Below are positions 27,309 to 35,945 of a stretch of DNA of 64,000 bases, one piece after another (the first letter of the stretch is position 1; each line of letters starts with the position of its first letter). The translations under genes were made by a program, and so were the position numbers. The notes under the pieces were generated by a model. It was not told the DNA's origin. It searched no databases and saw nothing but the letters and a program-made list of their open reading frames with translations. The stretch is from the NCBI GenBank assembly GCA_038237625.1, contig JBBRYM010000001.1, positions 124,001 to 188,000 of the forward strand, written 5' to 3'. This stretch comes from JAWVFM01 sp038237625 (GTDB taxonomy: Bacteria > Actinomycetota > Thermoleophilia > Solirubrobacterales > 70-9).

Positions 27309-28964
27309 ATGCCGAAACTGCCGCGCCCGACCTTCTCCCGCCCCTCGCTACCGCGCTTGCGCCGGCGACCGAAAGCGGCGCAGACTCCCCAAGCGAGCGC
27401 CCCGGACACGACGCCGCTCCCGCAATCGCCCGCGGTCCCAACGGCTGTGCCCCAGTCGCCCTGGGCCGCGAACCCGCAGCCGCCGGCGCCGCCACCCCCG
27501 CCGGCCCCAACCCCGTCCGAAGCCGTTCCCGCCGCGGAGACCTCGCAGCTGCCGCCGAGCCCGGGGACTCCCTCACCCCGCCGCCTTCCCAGACTCCCCT
27601 CGCTGCCTCGCCCCTCGCTGCCTCGCCCCTCGCTTCCCCGGCCGAGCCTCGGACGGCCATCGCTTCCGCGCCCCAAGCCTCCGGCGCTTCCCCCGTTTTT
27701 CTGGCGACGGGCGGGGGTGGTCGCCGCCTTCGTGCTCGTCGTGGGCGCCATCGCCGCCGGCGGCTACCTCGCGGGCAAGGCTCTCTTCGGGAACGAGCAG
27801 AGCGCGGCGGGCACCGTCGCGCCCGCTCCCTCGATCGTGATCCACGCTCCGCAGCCAGCGGCCGCGCAGGACGTCGGGTTTCCGGAGTTCGCCACCAAGA
27901 ACACCACCCGGGTGGGCGGCGCCGATGCGGCGGCCGACGCCGCCGGAGTCGCGCTCGCCACGCATCCCTCAGCTGGGGGCTTGGAGCAGCCCCAGGCGGT
28001 GACCCTCGTCCCCGACGGCGACTGGCAGGCGGGAATCGTGGCTTCGGAGCTCACCGCTGCACCAATCGGGGCGCCCGTCCTCCTTTCCGCCGCCGACGGC
28101 CTGCCGCCGCTCAGTGCCGACGCCCTGAACGCCATGGCTCCAACCGGATCGAAGGCGACGGACAACAAGCAGCTCTTCCTGGTGGGCGGGGCCAAGGCGC
28201 CCGAGGGCGTCACCACGGCAAGTGTCGATGCGGGCGACCCTGCCCGCCTCGCGGTCGGCGTCGCCGCCCTGCGCCAGAAGCTGGTGAACGCTCCTCCACA
28301 GCACCTGGTGATCGTCAGCTCGGCCGCCTCTGCGGCTCCGTACGCCATGCCTGCCGCGGCCTGGGCCGCCCGCTCAGGCGATGCGATCCTCTTCGTCGAT
28401 CGCGACACCGTTCCCGCGGCGACGACGGCAGCGCTCAAGCGCTACGTGGGCGTGCCTGCCTACGTACTCGCGCCGCCGTCGATCGTCTCCGCCAAGGCCT
28501 TCAAGGCGGTCCAGAAGATCGCTCCTCAGGCAAAGCGCATCTCGGCCCCCGATCCCGTGGCGAGCTCGGTGGCCTTCGCGCGCTACAGCGATGGAGCGTT
28601 CGGCTGGAACATCAACGACCCAGGGCACGGGTTCGTGATCGCCAACGGTGATCGCCCGCTCGACGCGGCAGCCGCAGCCCCGCTTTCCGCAAGCGGCGAC
28701 TGGGGGCCGCTCCTGGTGACTGATTCGGTCGCGGCCCCCTCCGCGCCGCTGCGCGGCTACCTGCTCGACCTCAAACCCGGATACGCGACCGATCCCACCC
28801 GGGCGGTCTACAACCACATCTGGCTGATCGGCGACGAAGCTGCCATTTCGGTCCCGTTCCAGGCGGAGATCGACGCTCTCGCGGAGGTGGCCAAGATAAG
28901 GTCAGGCGCCGCGGCTGGACTTGCCGGCCAGGCCGGATCCGAGACCGAGCAGAAGAAACCGTGA
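27309..28964 (+). CDS. membrane-anchored cell-wall-binding repeat 2 (CWB2) protein with Pro-rich cytoplasmic segment
   Basis: The 551-residue protein starts with about 135 residues rich in Pro, Ser and Arg, including tandem RPSLP units, followed by one membrane helix (AGVVAAFVLVVGAIAAGGYLAG, about 142-163). The exterior part shows the CWB2 pattern: RVGGADAAADAAGVAL, ASELTAAPIGAPVLLS and KQLFLVGGAKAPEG, and later HIWLIGDEAAIS. CWB2 modules bind anionic wall polymers. The short 81-residue gene follows 10 nt downstream and is probably co-expressed. Confidence 0.82.
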   Translation: MPKLPRPTFSRPSLPRLRRRPKAAQTPQASAPDTTPLPQSPAVPTAVPQSPWAANPQPPAPPPPPAPTPSEAVPAAETSQLPPSPGTPSPRRLPRLPSLPRPSLPRPSLPRPSLGRPSLPRPKPPALPPFFWRRAGVVAAFVLVVGAIAAGGYLAGKALFGNEQSAAGTVAPAPSIVIHAPQPAAAQDVGFPEFATKNTTRVGGADAAADAAGVALATHPSAGGLEQPQAVTLVPDGDWQAGIVASELTAAPIGAPVLLSAADGLPPLSADALNAMAPTGSKATDNKQLFLVGGAKAPEGVTTASVDAGDPARLAVGVAALRQKLVNAPPQHLVIVSSAASAAPYAMPAAAWAARSGDAILFVDRDTVPAATTAALKRYVGVPAYVLAPPSIVSAKAFKAVQKIAPQAKRISAPDPVASSVAFARYSDGAFGWNINDPGHGFVIANGDRPLDAAAAAPLSASGDWGPLLVTDSVAAPSAPLRGYLLDLKPGYATDPTRAVYNHIWLIGDEAAISVPFQAEIDALAEVAKIRSGAAAGLAGQAGSETEQKKP

Positions 28965-28974
28965 GGGAGATTCA

Positions 28975-29220
28975 GTGAGCGAGCGCGAGCGATCTGACCG
29001 CGTCAGCGGCGAGCGGAGCGTGGGGGTCGACGACATCCGCGCGCTCGCTGGCCCGGCGACCCCGCATTTCGCATTGCAGATCCGAAACCGCGTCCGGCGG
29101 CTGATCACCAACCTCCCTGCGAACGATCCTGTCCGCGTCGAGGGCGAGCGCCAGATCGAGCGCCTCGAGTCCCTGGCCAACCATTCCGGCGAGCCCCGAG
29201 GCCCCGCCTCCGTCGCTTAG
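28975..29220 (+). CDS. small uncharacterised protein (81 residues)
   Basis: The GTG at 28975 has GAGGGAGA upstream. The product begins with a charged segment (SERERSDRVSGERSVG) and continues with a helical part (IRALAGPATPHFALQIRNRV ... ERQIERLESL). No signal or membrane helix is present. It follows the CWB2 gene closely; function is unknown. Confidence 0.65.
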   Translation: MSERERSDRVSGERSVGVDDIRALAGPATPHFALQIRNRVRRLITNLPANDPVRVEGERQIERLESLANHSGEPRGPASVA

Positions 29221-29232
29221 AGCGCGTCTCGG

Positions 29233-30189
29233 CTAAGCCGCGGCACGCGCCTCGGCGGCTTCGCGGGCAGACTCGTCGGCGTGATAGGAGCTGCGGACCA
29301 GGGGGCCACAGGCCACGGACTCGAAGCCGATCGCGCGCGCAGCGCGCTCGAGCGCCGCGAACTCGTCGGGATGCCAGTAGCGGACGACCGGCAGGTGCTG
29401 CTCGGTCGGGCGTAGGTACTGGCCCACCGTGAGTATCTGGACCTCGTGCTCACGCAGGATCTCGAAGGTCTCGACCATCTCGTCGAAGCCCTCGCCGAGG
29501 CCGACCATCAAGCCCGACTTGGTTGCGACGGCATCGCCTCCCATCTCCTTTGCCGTGCGCAGCACGCGGGCCGAGCGCAGGAAGTCCGACCCTCGCCGGG
29601 CCTTCGGGTAGAGGCGAGGAACCGTCTCGACGTTGTGGTTGAAGACGTCGGGACGCTCGGCGATCACCTTGGCAAGCGGCATCTCCTGCCCGCGGAAGTC
29701 CGGTGTCAAAACCTCGACCTTGCATCCCGGGGCCATCATCCGGATCGAGCGAATGACGCCCACGAAGGCGGCGGCGCCGTAGTCGGGAAGGTCGTCGCGG
29801 TCGACCGAGGTCACCACGGCGTGGCGCAGCCCCATCGCCTTGACCTGCGAGGCCACGCGCATGGGCTCGAGCGGATCGTTCCACGTGGGAACCCCGGTCT
29901 TGACGTTGCAGAATCCGCAGCGGCGGGTGCAGACGTCGCCGCCGATCATGAACGTGGCGGTGCCCCGCTCCCAGCACTCGCCCACGTTGGGGCAGTTCGC
30001 CTCCTCGCAGACGGTGTGAAGGCTCTGCTCGGCGATCGAGGACTTCAGGCGCCTGTAGGTCGGCCCGCCAGGCGCAGGGACCTTCAGCCAGGGCGGCTTG
30101 CGCTCGCGGAAGGGCCGGCCCTCCACTGTCGCGGCGCCGCCTGGGTTGGCGCGCGAGCGGGTGATGTGGATGCCCTGAGCCGCCTCCAT
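29233..30189 (-). CDS. lipA: lipoyl synthase
   Basis: LipA inserts two sulfurs into octanoyl groups on E2 and GcvH proteins. The 318-residue radical-SAM enzyme has both iron-sulfur clusters: CEEANCPNVGEC (auxiliary) and CTRRCGFCNV (radical SAM CxxxCxxC). The C-terminal RSSYHADE supplies the serine ligand of the auxiliary cluster. The ATG at 30189 follows the lipB stop by 5 nt. Both lipA and lipB are in the operon of a lipoate-dependent dehydrogenase. Confidence 0.97.
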   Translation of the reverse strand: MEAAQGIHITRSRANPGGAATVEGRPFRERKPPWLKVPAPGGPTYRRLKSSIAEQSLHTVCEEANCPNVGECWERGTATFMIGGDVCTRRCGFCNVKTGVPTWNDPLEPMRVASQVKAMGLRHAVVTSVDRDDLPDYGAAAFVGVIRSIRMMAPGCKVEVLTPDFRGQEMPLAKVIAERPDVFNHNVETVPRLYPKARRGSDFLRSARVLRTAKEMGGDAVATKSGLMVGLGEGFDEMVETFEILREHEVQILTVGQYLRPTEQHLPVVRYWHPDEFAALERAARAIGFESVACGPLVRSSYHADESAREAAEARAAA

Positions 30190-30194
30190 GGCGC

Positions 30195-30920
30195 CTACCG
30201 TAGCGCCGCCGCCGGCTCGGCTGCGAGGGGTGCCGCGCCGGGGACGCGCTCGGCCACATCCGCGGGCGCGAGCTCGGACCGCTCGCGCCCGTAGACGGCG
30301 GCGAATCGCTCGGCCACGGTCTCCGCGAACGCATCGAGGCTCTGCTCGGTGCCGCGCTCGCGAGTGATCGAGGTGACCTGGCAGTTGTCGATTCCGCAGG
30401 GCACGATCCACTCGAAGGGCTGCAGGTCGTTGGCGACGTTGACCGCGAAGCCATGGGTGGTCACGCCGCGGTTTACGTGCACTCCGATCGAGCCGATCTT
30501 TCGCTCGCCCACCCAGACTCCGGTGAGGCCCTCGCGACACCGGGCCTCGACCTCCCAGTCAGCGAGCGCGCCGACCATCACCTCCTCGAGGCGGCGAACG
30601 TAGAGGTGAACGTCGTTGCCGTAGGAGGCAAGATCCACGATCGGGTAGCCCACGAGCTGACCGGGACCGTGGTAGGTGACGCGCCCGCCCCGGTCGGTCG
30701 TGCACACCTCGATGCCCTGCATGCGGTACCAGTCCTCCCCCATGGGCAGCTCACCCGGCTCGGAGCGCCGGCCCTTGGTGTAGACCGGGGGATGCTCCAG
30801 CAGCAGGAGGACGTCCGGGAGCTCATCGCGCTGCCGCGCCGCCTCGATCGCCTTCTGCGCGCGGCGTGCATCCTCGTAGGGAACGAGCCCGCAGCGCACG
30901 GTGAGGACCTGATCGCTCAC
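30195..30920 (-). CDS. lipB: octanoyl-[acyl carrier protein] transferase
   Basis: LipB moves octanoate from ACP to lipoyl domains, the step before LipA. The 241-residue sequence has RGGRVTYHGPGQLVGYP, the lysine in ERKIGSIGV, and the catalytic cysteine in VPCGIDNC. The GTG start overlaps the Leu dehydrogenase stop by 4 nt (GTGA). The C-terminal 25 residues are Ala/Pro-rich and probably disordered. Confidence 0.97.
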   Translation of the reverse strand: MSDQVLTVRCGLVPYEDARRAQKAIEAARQRDELPDVLLLLEHPPVYTKGRRSEPGELPMGEDWYRMQGIEVCTTDRGGRVTYHGPGQLVGYPIVDLASYGNDVHLYVRRLEEVMVGALADWEVEARCREGLTGVWVGERKIGSIGVHVNRGVTTHGFAVNVANDLQPFEWIVPCGIDNCQVTSITRERGTEQSLDAFAETVAERFAAVYGRERSELAPADVAERVPGAAPLAAEPAAALR

Positions 30921-32032
30921 GCTGTCAATCTTGGCACGTCGGCAGCTGCGCTCAGGCGCTCTTTCGCCAAGCGCCCTGCCGCCGCGAGCGGCGTGATGTC
31001 GTCGCGTGCGGCAATCGCGAACACCCGCTCCAGAGTCCGCTCGATGCCGCGGACCAGCTCGAGGGCCTCCGCCTCGGAGTAGTCGGCGATCTCCTTGTAG
31101 ACGTGGATCAGGCCGCCGGCGTTGACGACGTAGTCGGGGGCGTAGAGGATGTCGCGCGCTGCCAGCTCGGTTGCGAGCCCTTCGGCGGCGAGCTGGTTGT
31201 TCGCGCACCCGCAGATCACCTTCGCTCGCAGCGAGTCGATGAGCTCGGCGCGGATAGCTCCACCCAGCGCGCACGGAGCGAGGATGTGACAACGCGACTC
31301 GAGAATCTCGTCCGGGGCCGCCCACCGGGCGCCGATCTCGCCGGCCAGGGCCTGGCGGGAGGAGTCGATGTCGGCGACGATCAGGACGGCACCGGCATCC
31401 GACAGGCGCCGCGCCAGCGTCGATCCCACATGTCCGAGCCCGGAGATCGCGACCGTCAGCCCCGCTAGCTCCGGCGAGCCGAAGCGCTCGCGGGCGCAGG
31501 CGCGCATGGCCGCCTCGACGCCCTCTGCCGTGAACGGGCTGGGGTCACCGGAGCCACCGCGCTCGGCGCCGAGCCCGGTGACGTGCCCGGTGCGCTCGGC
31601 GACGATCTCGAGATCGGCCGGCGTGATGCCGACGTCCTCCGCGGTGATGTAGCGGCCATCGAGCGATTCAACGAGATCGCCGAAGTCGAGAAGGAGATCG
31701 CGGCGCTCGGAGGCGGTGGCAGCCGCCGCCGGCGCGCACACGACACCCTTGCCGCCTCCCAGGTCAAGGCCTGCCACCGCCGCCTTGAAGGTCATCCCAC
31801 GCGCCAGCCGGAGTGCGTCGCGGACGCCATCGCCCGCATCGGCGTACCGCCACAGACGCATGCCCCCGAGGGCCGGGCCGAGCGCGGTTGAGTGGACCGC
31901 GATCGCCATGTGACGCCCGCTGCGCCAGCCGCGACGGACCACGAGCTCTTCGTGCTCGAGCGCCACCGGCGGCACGGACGCCGCGACCGCCGGGAGTCGA
32001 AGCCTGGCCGGGCGGCTTGCGACGGCGCTCAC
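30917..32032 (-). CDS. Leu/Val/Phe-type amino acid dehydrogenase
   Basis: The 371-residue NAD-dependent enzyme deaminates branched-chain or aromatic amino acids. The N-terminal domain shows STALGPALGGMRLWRY and MTFKAAVAGLDLGGGKGVV with the substrate and catalytic lysines. The NAD domain has ISGLGHVGSTLARRL and PCALGGAI. The GTG at 32032 with GGGAGG upstream overlaps the E2 stop by 4 nt. Its place between E2 and lipB suggests Val/Leu/Ile catabolism, in which its 2-oxo acid product feeds the dehydrogenase complex. Confidence 0.92.
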   Translation of the reverse strand: MSAVASRPARLRLPAVAASVPPVALEHEELVVRRGWRSGRHMAIAVHSTALGPALGGMRLWRYADAGDGVRDALRLARGMTFKAAVAGLDLGGGKGVVCAPAAAATASERRDLLLDFGDLVESLDGRYITAEDVGITPADLEIVAERTGHVTGLGAERGGSGDPSPFTAEGVEAAMRACARERFGSPELAGLTVAISGLGHVGSTLARRLSDAGAVLIVADIDSSRQALAGEIGARWAAPDEILESRCHILAPCALGGAIRAELIDSLRAKVICGCANNQLAAEGLATELAARDILYAPDYVVNAGGLIHVYKEIADYSEAEALELVRGIERTLERVFAIAARDDITPLAAAGRLAKERLSAAADVPRLTA

Positions 32033-33267
32033 GGCGCCTCCCAGTCCTCGAGCCGTGCACGAATGTCGCCCAGGAATCTCGCGGCCACCACTCCGTCGAG
32101 AGCGCGATGGTCCCACGACAGGCAGAGGTTCGTCATCGGGCGGATTGCGATCGCATCGCCCTGGCCCGTCTCGACGACCACGGGTCGCTTCACGATCGCC
32201 TCCAGGTCGAGGATCCCGACCTGGGGCTGGTTGATGATGGGGGTCGCGGCGATGGCCCCGAACTGACCGGGATTCGTGATCGTGAACGTCCCGCCGGCGA
32301 CATCGTCGGGCTCGAGGCGCTTCTCCCGAGCCCGCTCAGCGACATCCTGGATCGCGGCCGCGAGCCCTTCGAGGTTCAATCGCTGCGCGTCACGAATAAC
32401 CGGGACGACGAGCCCGTCCTCCAAGGCCACCGCGATACCGAGGTGGATCGCCTCGTGATGGACAATCTCATCGCCATCGATCGATGCGTTGAGAATCGGA
32501 AACCGCCCGAGCGACTCGACGACAGCCGCCGCCACGAAGGCCATCGGCGTCAACCGCACCCCACGCCGCTGGGCGCCATCGCGTAGCGCCGCGCGAGCGG
32601 CCGCGACCGTCCCCATGTCCACCTCGGCGATCGTCGTGCACTGCGCCGATGCCCGCAGCGACTCGACCATGTGCTTTGCGATCGCCGAGCGCATGGGACT
32701 CATAGCCTCCCGCCGCCCACCGTTGGCAACGGCCCTCTGAACCTCATCGGGCCGATAGGGCGACTCCGTATGGAGGGGCCGCTCGTGCGGACCATTTTCC
32801 AGGTATGCCACGAGATCCTTCTTGCGCACGCGCCCGCCGACCCCGGAGCCCTCGACCTGGGTCAGATCAACGCCGTGCTCATCCGCCATGCGGCGAACCA
32901 CGGGCGAGTGAACCTGAGACCTATCCGTCTCTTCCGCGCCGGGCGCGGCGGCTGGACCCGCGGCCGAGCCGTTGGTCCCTTCATCAGGGTGCGCCTCCCC
33001 TGGCGCCGCGCCGGCATCGATCGAGGCAATCGGGGTTCCCACAGCCACAGCCGTCCCCGGCTCCACGAGCACAGAGGCAACGCGGCCGGAACAGGGCGAG
33101 GGGATCTCCACGTCGATCTTGTCGGTGGTGACGTCGCAGATCGTCTCGTCGGCATCGACCCAGTCCCCGGGCCGCTTGTGCCACTCGAGCACCGTCCCCT
33201 CGGCCACAGACACCCCCATCTGGGGCATCACCACCTCGGTCAGGGTCTCAGTAGGCGAGGAGCTCAC
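32029..33267 (-). CDS. E2 dihydrolipoamide acyltransferase of an alpha-keto acid dehydrogenase
   Basis: The 412-residue protein has one lipoyl domain (residues 8-85, lysine in TTDKIDVE), a peripheral subunit-binding domain (about 120-155, VDLTQVEGSGVGGRVRKKD) and a catalytic domain with the active-site motif DHRALDG. Substrate type is probably branched-chain 2-oxo acids, judging by the neighbouring Leu dehydrogenase. The GTG start overlaps E1beta by 20 nt. Confidence 0.93.
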   Translation of the reverse strand: MSSSPTETLTEVVMPQMGVSVAEGTVLEWHKRPGDWVDADETICDVTTDKIDVEIPSPCSGRVASVLVEPGTAVAVGTPIASIDAGAAPGEAHPDEGTNGSAAGPAAAPGAEETDRSQVHSPVVRRMADEHGVDLTQVEGSGVGGRVRKKDLVAYLENGPHERPLHTESPYRPDEVQRAVANGGRREAMSPMRSAIAKHMVESLRASAQCTTIAEVDMGTVAAARAALRDGAQRRGVRLTPMAFVAAAVVESLGRFPILNASIDGDEIVHHEAIHLGIAVALEDGLVVPVIRDAQRLNLEGLAAAIQDVAERAREKRLEPDDVAGGTFTITNPGQFGAIAATPIINQPQVGILDLEAIVKRPVVVETGQGDAIAIRPMTNLCLSWDHRALDGVVAARFLGDIRARLEDWEAP

Positions 33268-34258
33268 GGCAGGCCTCCTTCATGTCTTCCGCCTGAGGCA
33301 GGACCGCCTGCTCGAGCGGCGGGCTGAAGGGGACAGGAACGTCCGCGGCAGTCAGCCGCCTCACCGGAGCGTCGAGGTCCTCGAAGGCCTCCGCCGCGAT
33401 GAGCGCCGCCACCTCCGCGCCGGCCCCGCATGTCTGCCCAGCCTCGTGGGCCACCAAGACCTTCCCGGTCTTCCGGGCGCTGGCGAGGATGGATCCCGTG
33501 TCCAGCGGGCAGAGGCTGCGAAGGTCCAAAACCTCGATGTCCTCGCCGAGCTCCTCCGCAACCTGCAGCGCCGGGGCCACCGTCGACCCATAGGCGATCA
33601 CGGTCAACTCAGCGCCCTCGCGGGCCACGCGGGCCGACCCGAGCGGCACCACGTATTCGCCCTCCGGCACGTCGCCGCGAACGCTGCGGTACATGCCCTT
33701 GTGCTCGAGGAAGCACACCGGGTTGGAATCACGGATCGCGCTGGCCAGAAGGCCCTTCGCATCGGCTGCGGTGGCGGGCGCCACGACCTTCAACCCCGGG
33801 ACCTGGAGAAACCACGCCTCCGGATTCTGGGAGTGGAAGGGGCCACCCGAGAATCCCCCTCCAGATGGCAGCCGGACCACCATCGGCACGGCGATTCCCT
33901 GCCGATAGTGCATTTTCGCCGCGACGTTGACGAGCTGGTCGAAGCCGCATGCGATGAAGTCTGCGAACTGCATCTCGCACACCGGCCGCATGCCCTCGAT
34001 AGCCGCGCCGACTGCGGCGCCGATGATGGCGCTCTCCGCCAGGGGGGCGTCGAGGACTCGCTGCGGCCCGAACTCCTCGTAGAAGCCGTCCGTGACCTTG
34101 AAGGCGCCCCCGAAGGCCCCAATGTCCTGGCCGAGACAGAACACAGCCGGATCGCGGCGCATCTCCTCGCGCAGAGCCTCCGAGATCGCCTCGAGGTAGG
34201 TGAGCTCCCGGATCGCTCCTTGCCCCTGCGTCGTTTCTCGAGTTTCGACAGCGCTCAT
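33248..34258 (-). CDS. alpha-keto acid dehydrogenase E1 beta subunit
   Basis: The 336-residue subunit carries the transketolase-like pyrimidine-binding domain (EAISEALREEMRRDP, GEDIG-like GQDIGAFGGAFKVT) and the C-terminal domain (VLDLRSLCPLDTGSI, HEAGQTCGAGAEV). It forms the alpha2beta2 E1 with the product of the next gene and decarboxylates the 2-oxo acid. ATG overlaps the E1alpha stop by 4 nt. Confidence 0.95.
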   Translation of the reverse strand: MSAVETRETTQGQGAIRELTYLEAISEALREEMRRDPAVFCLGQDIGAFGGAFKVTDGFYEEFGPQRVLDAPLAESAIIGAAVGAAIEGMRPVCEMQFADFIACGFDQLVNVAAKMHYRQGIAVPMVVRLPSGGGFSGGPFHSQNPEAWFLQVPGLKVVAPATAADAKGLLASAIRDSNPVCFLEHKGMYRSVRGDVPEGEYVVPLGSARVAREGAELTVIAYGSTVAPALQVAEELGEDIEVLDLRSLCPLDTGSILASARKTGKVLVAHEAGQTCGAGAEVAALIAAEAFEDLDAPVRRLTAADVPVPFSPPLEQAVLPQAEDMKEACRELLAY

Positions 34259-35361
34259 GACGGGCCTCCCCCATTCGCCCCGTCCCCGTTCGCGTGAGCC
34301 CAGCGCGACCAGGGCGCGCTGCCGTCCCCAAGCGGCTCGAACTCCTCCGCAAACACTCCTTCGAACGCGGCTGCGGGCTCAGGCATCGGAAAGGCGAGCG
34401 CCTTCTCGGCTGCCGCGGCTACCTCGTCGCTTACCGCGCTGAGGATCTCCTCGATCTCATCCGCCGAGAATCCGTGTTCCTCCAGAAGCGTAGAGCGGTA
34501 GCGTTCGATCGGATCGCGCCGTGCCCACTCGGCGCGCATCTCGGCGGGCACATAGCTCATGTCGTCATGGGCGCCGTGGCCGTGCATGCGCATCGTCTGG
34601 CACTCGATCAGCGTCGGACCGGCGCCCGACCGCGCTCGCTCGACGGCCTCCGTGGCCGCGCGGAAGACAGCCTCGACGTCGTTGCCGTCGACCACCACGC
34701 CCACGAACCCGTAGGTTCGGGCTCGCTCGACTGGATCGACCGCGAACTCGAGCTCGTTGGGGGTCGAGTAGGCGAAGCGGTTGTTTTCGAGGACGAAGAC
34801 CACCGGGAGCTCGTGGATCCCGGCGAAGTTCATCGCCTCATGCCACTGCCCGTTGGCGGTCGAGCCCTCGCCGAAGAAGGTCATCGCGACCCGCGGCTCG
34901 CCGCGCATCTTCATCGCCAGGGCAAGGCCGCAGGCCACCGACGCCATGTCGGGGAGCATCGACACCATGCCCACGCAGCCAAGCCGGCGATCGCCGAAAT
35001 GCATGTTGCCGTCTTTGCCGCCCGTCACCCCGCCGGCCCGGCCCATGTAGTTCGCCAGGTAGCGGTCGGGGGTGACGCCGCGAACCAGGTGCGCGCCGAG
35101 GTCGCGGTGAAGGATGCAGGCGCGATCCGCGGGCGCAAGAGCGAAGGCAGCCCCAACCGAAATTGCCTCCTGGCCGCACCCGTCATAGAACGAGCCCGGG
35201 ATCTTGCCCTGCCTGTATAGGGTGATCGCTCGCTCTTCCGAAGCTCGCATCAGTGCCATGTAGCGCAGGAGCTCGCGACGATCGGCGCGCTCCAGGAGAT
35301 CCCTCTCCCCGCTGGGGTTCGCGCGACGGTCAACGACCGCGCTCGCGACGCTTGTCTCCAT
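34255..35361 (-). CDS. alpha-keto acid dehydrogenase E1 alpha subunit
   Basis: The 368-residue subunit binds thiamine diphosphate through GEGSTANGQWHEAMNFA followed by VFVLENNRFAYST, the GDGxxN-type motif. It also has GKIPGSFYDGCGQEAISVG and HRDLGAHLVRG. The phosphorylation-loop region MRMHGHGAHDDMSYV is present but no kinase is nearby. This is the first gene of the operon E1alpha-E1beta-E2-Leu dehydrogenase-lipB-lipA. It could be a branched-chain, acetoin or pyruvate complex; the context favours branched-chain. Confidence 0.94.
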   Translation of the reverse strand: METSVASAVVDRRANPSGERDLLERADRRELLRYMALMRASEERAITLYRQGKIPGSFYDGCGQEAISVGAAFALAPADRACILHRDLGAHLVRGVTPDRYLANYMGRAGGVTGGKDGNMHFGDRRLGCVGMVSMLPDMASVACGLALAMKMRGEPRVAMTFFGEGSTANGQWHEAMNFAGIHELPVVFVLENNRFAYSTPNELEFAVDPVERARTYGFVGVVVDGNDVEAVFRAATEAVERARSGAGPTLIECQTMRMHGHGAHDDMSYVPAEMRAEWARRDPIERYRSTLLEEHGFSADEIEEILSAVSDEVAAAAEKALAFPMPEPAAAFEGVFAEEFEPLGDGSAPWSRWAHANGDGANGGGPS

Positions 35362-35504
35362 CCGGTCCGTCCTTTGGTCGTGGCCCGCCGGTGGGATCTC
35401 CAGCCGGTCGTGCCCTGTCTCGCCGCTTCGGGATCTCCTCGGCGGCCTTCACGGACATGCGGCGATCGAGGGTTCCTCCCCGCTCGCCTATGTGCTTCTA
35501 AGGG

Positions 35505-35532
35505 AGTGTATTCCCCCCTGAAGATGTTTCAA
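35505..35532 (-). promoter_or_regulatory. probable sigma-70-type promoter of the E1alpha operon
   Basis: On the minus strand TTGAAA (35532-35527) and TACACT (35510-35505) are separated by 16 bp, 144 bp upstream of the E1alpha start. An inverted repeat GGGA-GTGTAT-TCCC (35502-35515) covers the -10 region and could be an operator. Confidence 0.5.
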
Positions 35533-35544
35533 GCAACGAGTTGC

Positions 35545-35790
35545 TCATGCCGACGGATGTTCGGCCTCGGCCCGGCGCTTGACTCCGCGCAACATGGATC
35601 GAACCATCAGAACGTGGGCACGGCTGTCGATTACGAGGAGTTTGTAGATCCTGCGGCTCGCGCCGCGGTTCGACCCGCCCGTCATCGCAGAGATCAGCGC
35701 GCGCCAGGTGCTTGCGGGCGTCGCGGCGACGTTCGTGGCGTGCTCGTCGATGTGGGGAAGCGGATCCGCGATCGAACGATCTTGCCACGC
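35545..35790 (-). pseudogene. internally deleted SRPBCC-like gene remnant
   Basis: The frame reads LPHIDEHATNVAATPASTW, like the first strand and helix of SRPBCC-fold proteins. After about 12 residues it continues directly with GASRRIYKLLVIDSRAHVLM and VRSMLRGVKRRAEAE, like the last helix. The middle of about 80-100 residues is missing and no start codon is found in frame. The stop is at 35545. Confidence 0.5.
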
Positions 35791-35809
35791 GCTCGGATCC
35801 GACCGGCGT

Positions 35810-35945
35810 TCAGGCGTCGACCGGTTCGCTGCCTGCGAGAGCGACCACGTCGGCGCGGGTGACGCGCCCGCCCCTGCCAGTCCCCTCCACGCCGGCCAGG
35901 TTCTCGCCGAGCTCCGCGCCGAGATGGGCGCCGACAAAACGCTCA
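35810..35945 (-). pseudogene. detached E2 peripheral subunit-binding domain remnant
   Basis: Just after the stop of the E2-like gene, in another frame, the minus strand encodes GAHLGAELGENLAGVEGTG followed by RGGRVTRADVVALAGSEPVDA and a stop at 35810. This is the GTGxGGRVTxxDV signature of the E1/E3-binding domain of E2 proteins. There is no start codon in frame. It lies 3' of a catalytic domain, opposite to the normal order, so it is a fragment of another E2 or a rearranged end. Confidence 0.6.
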
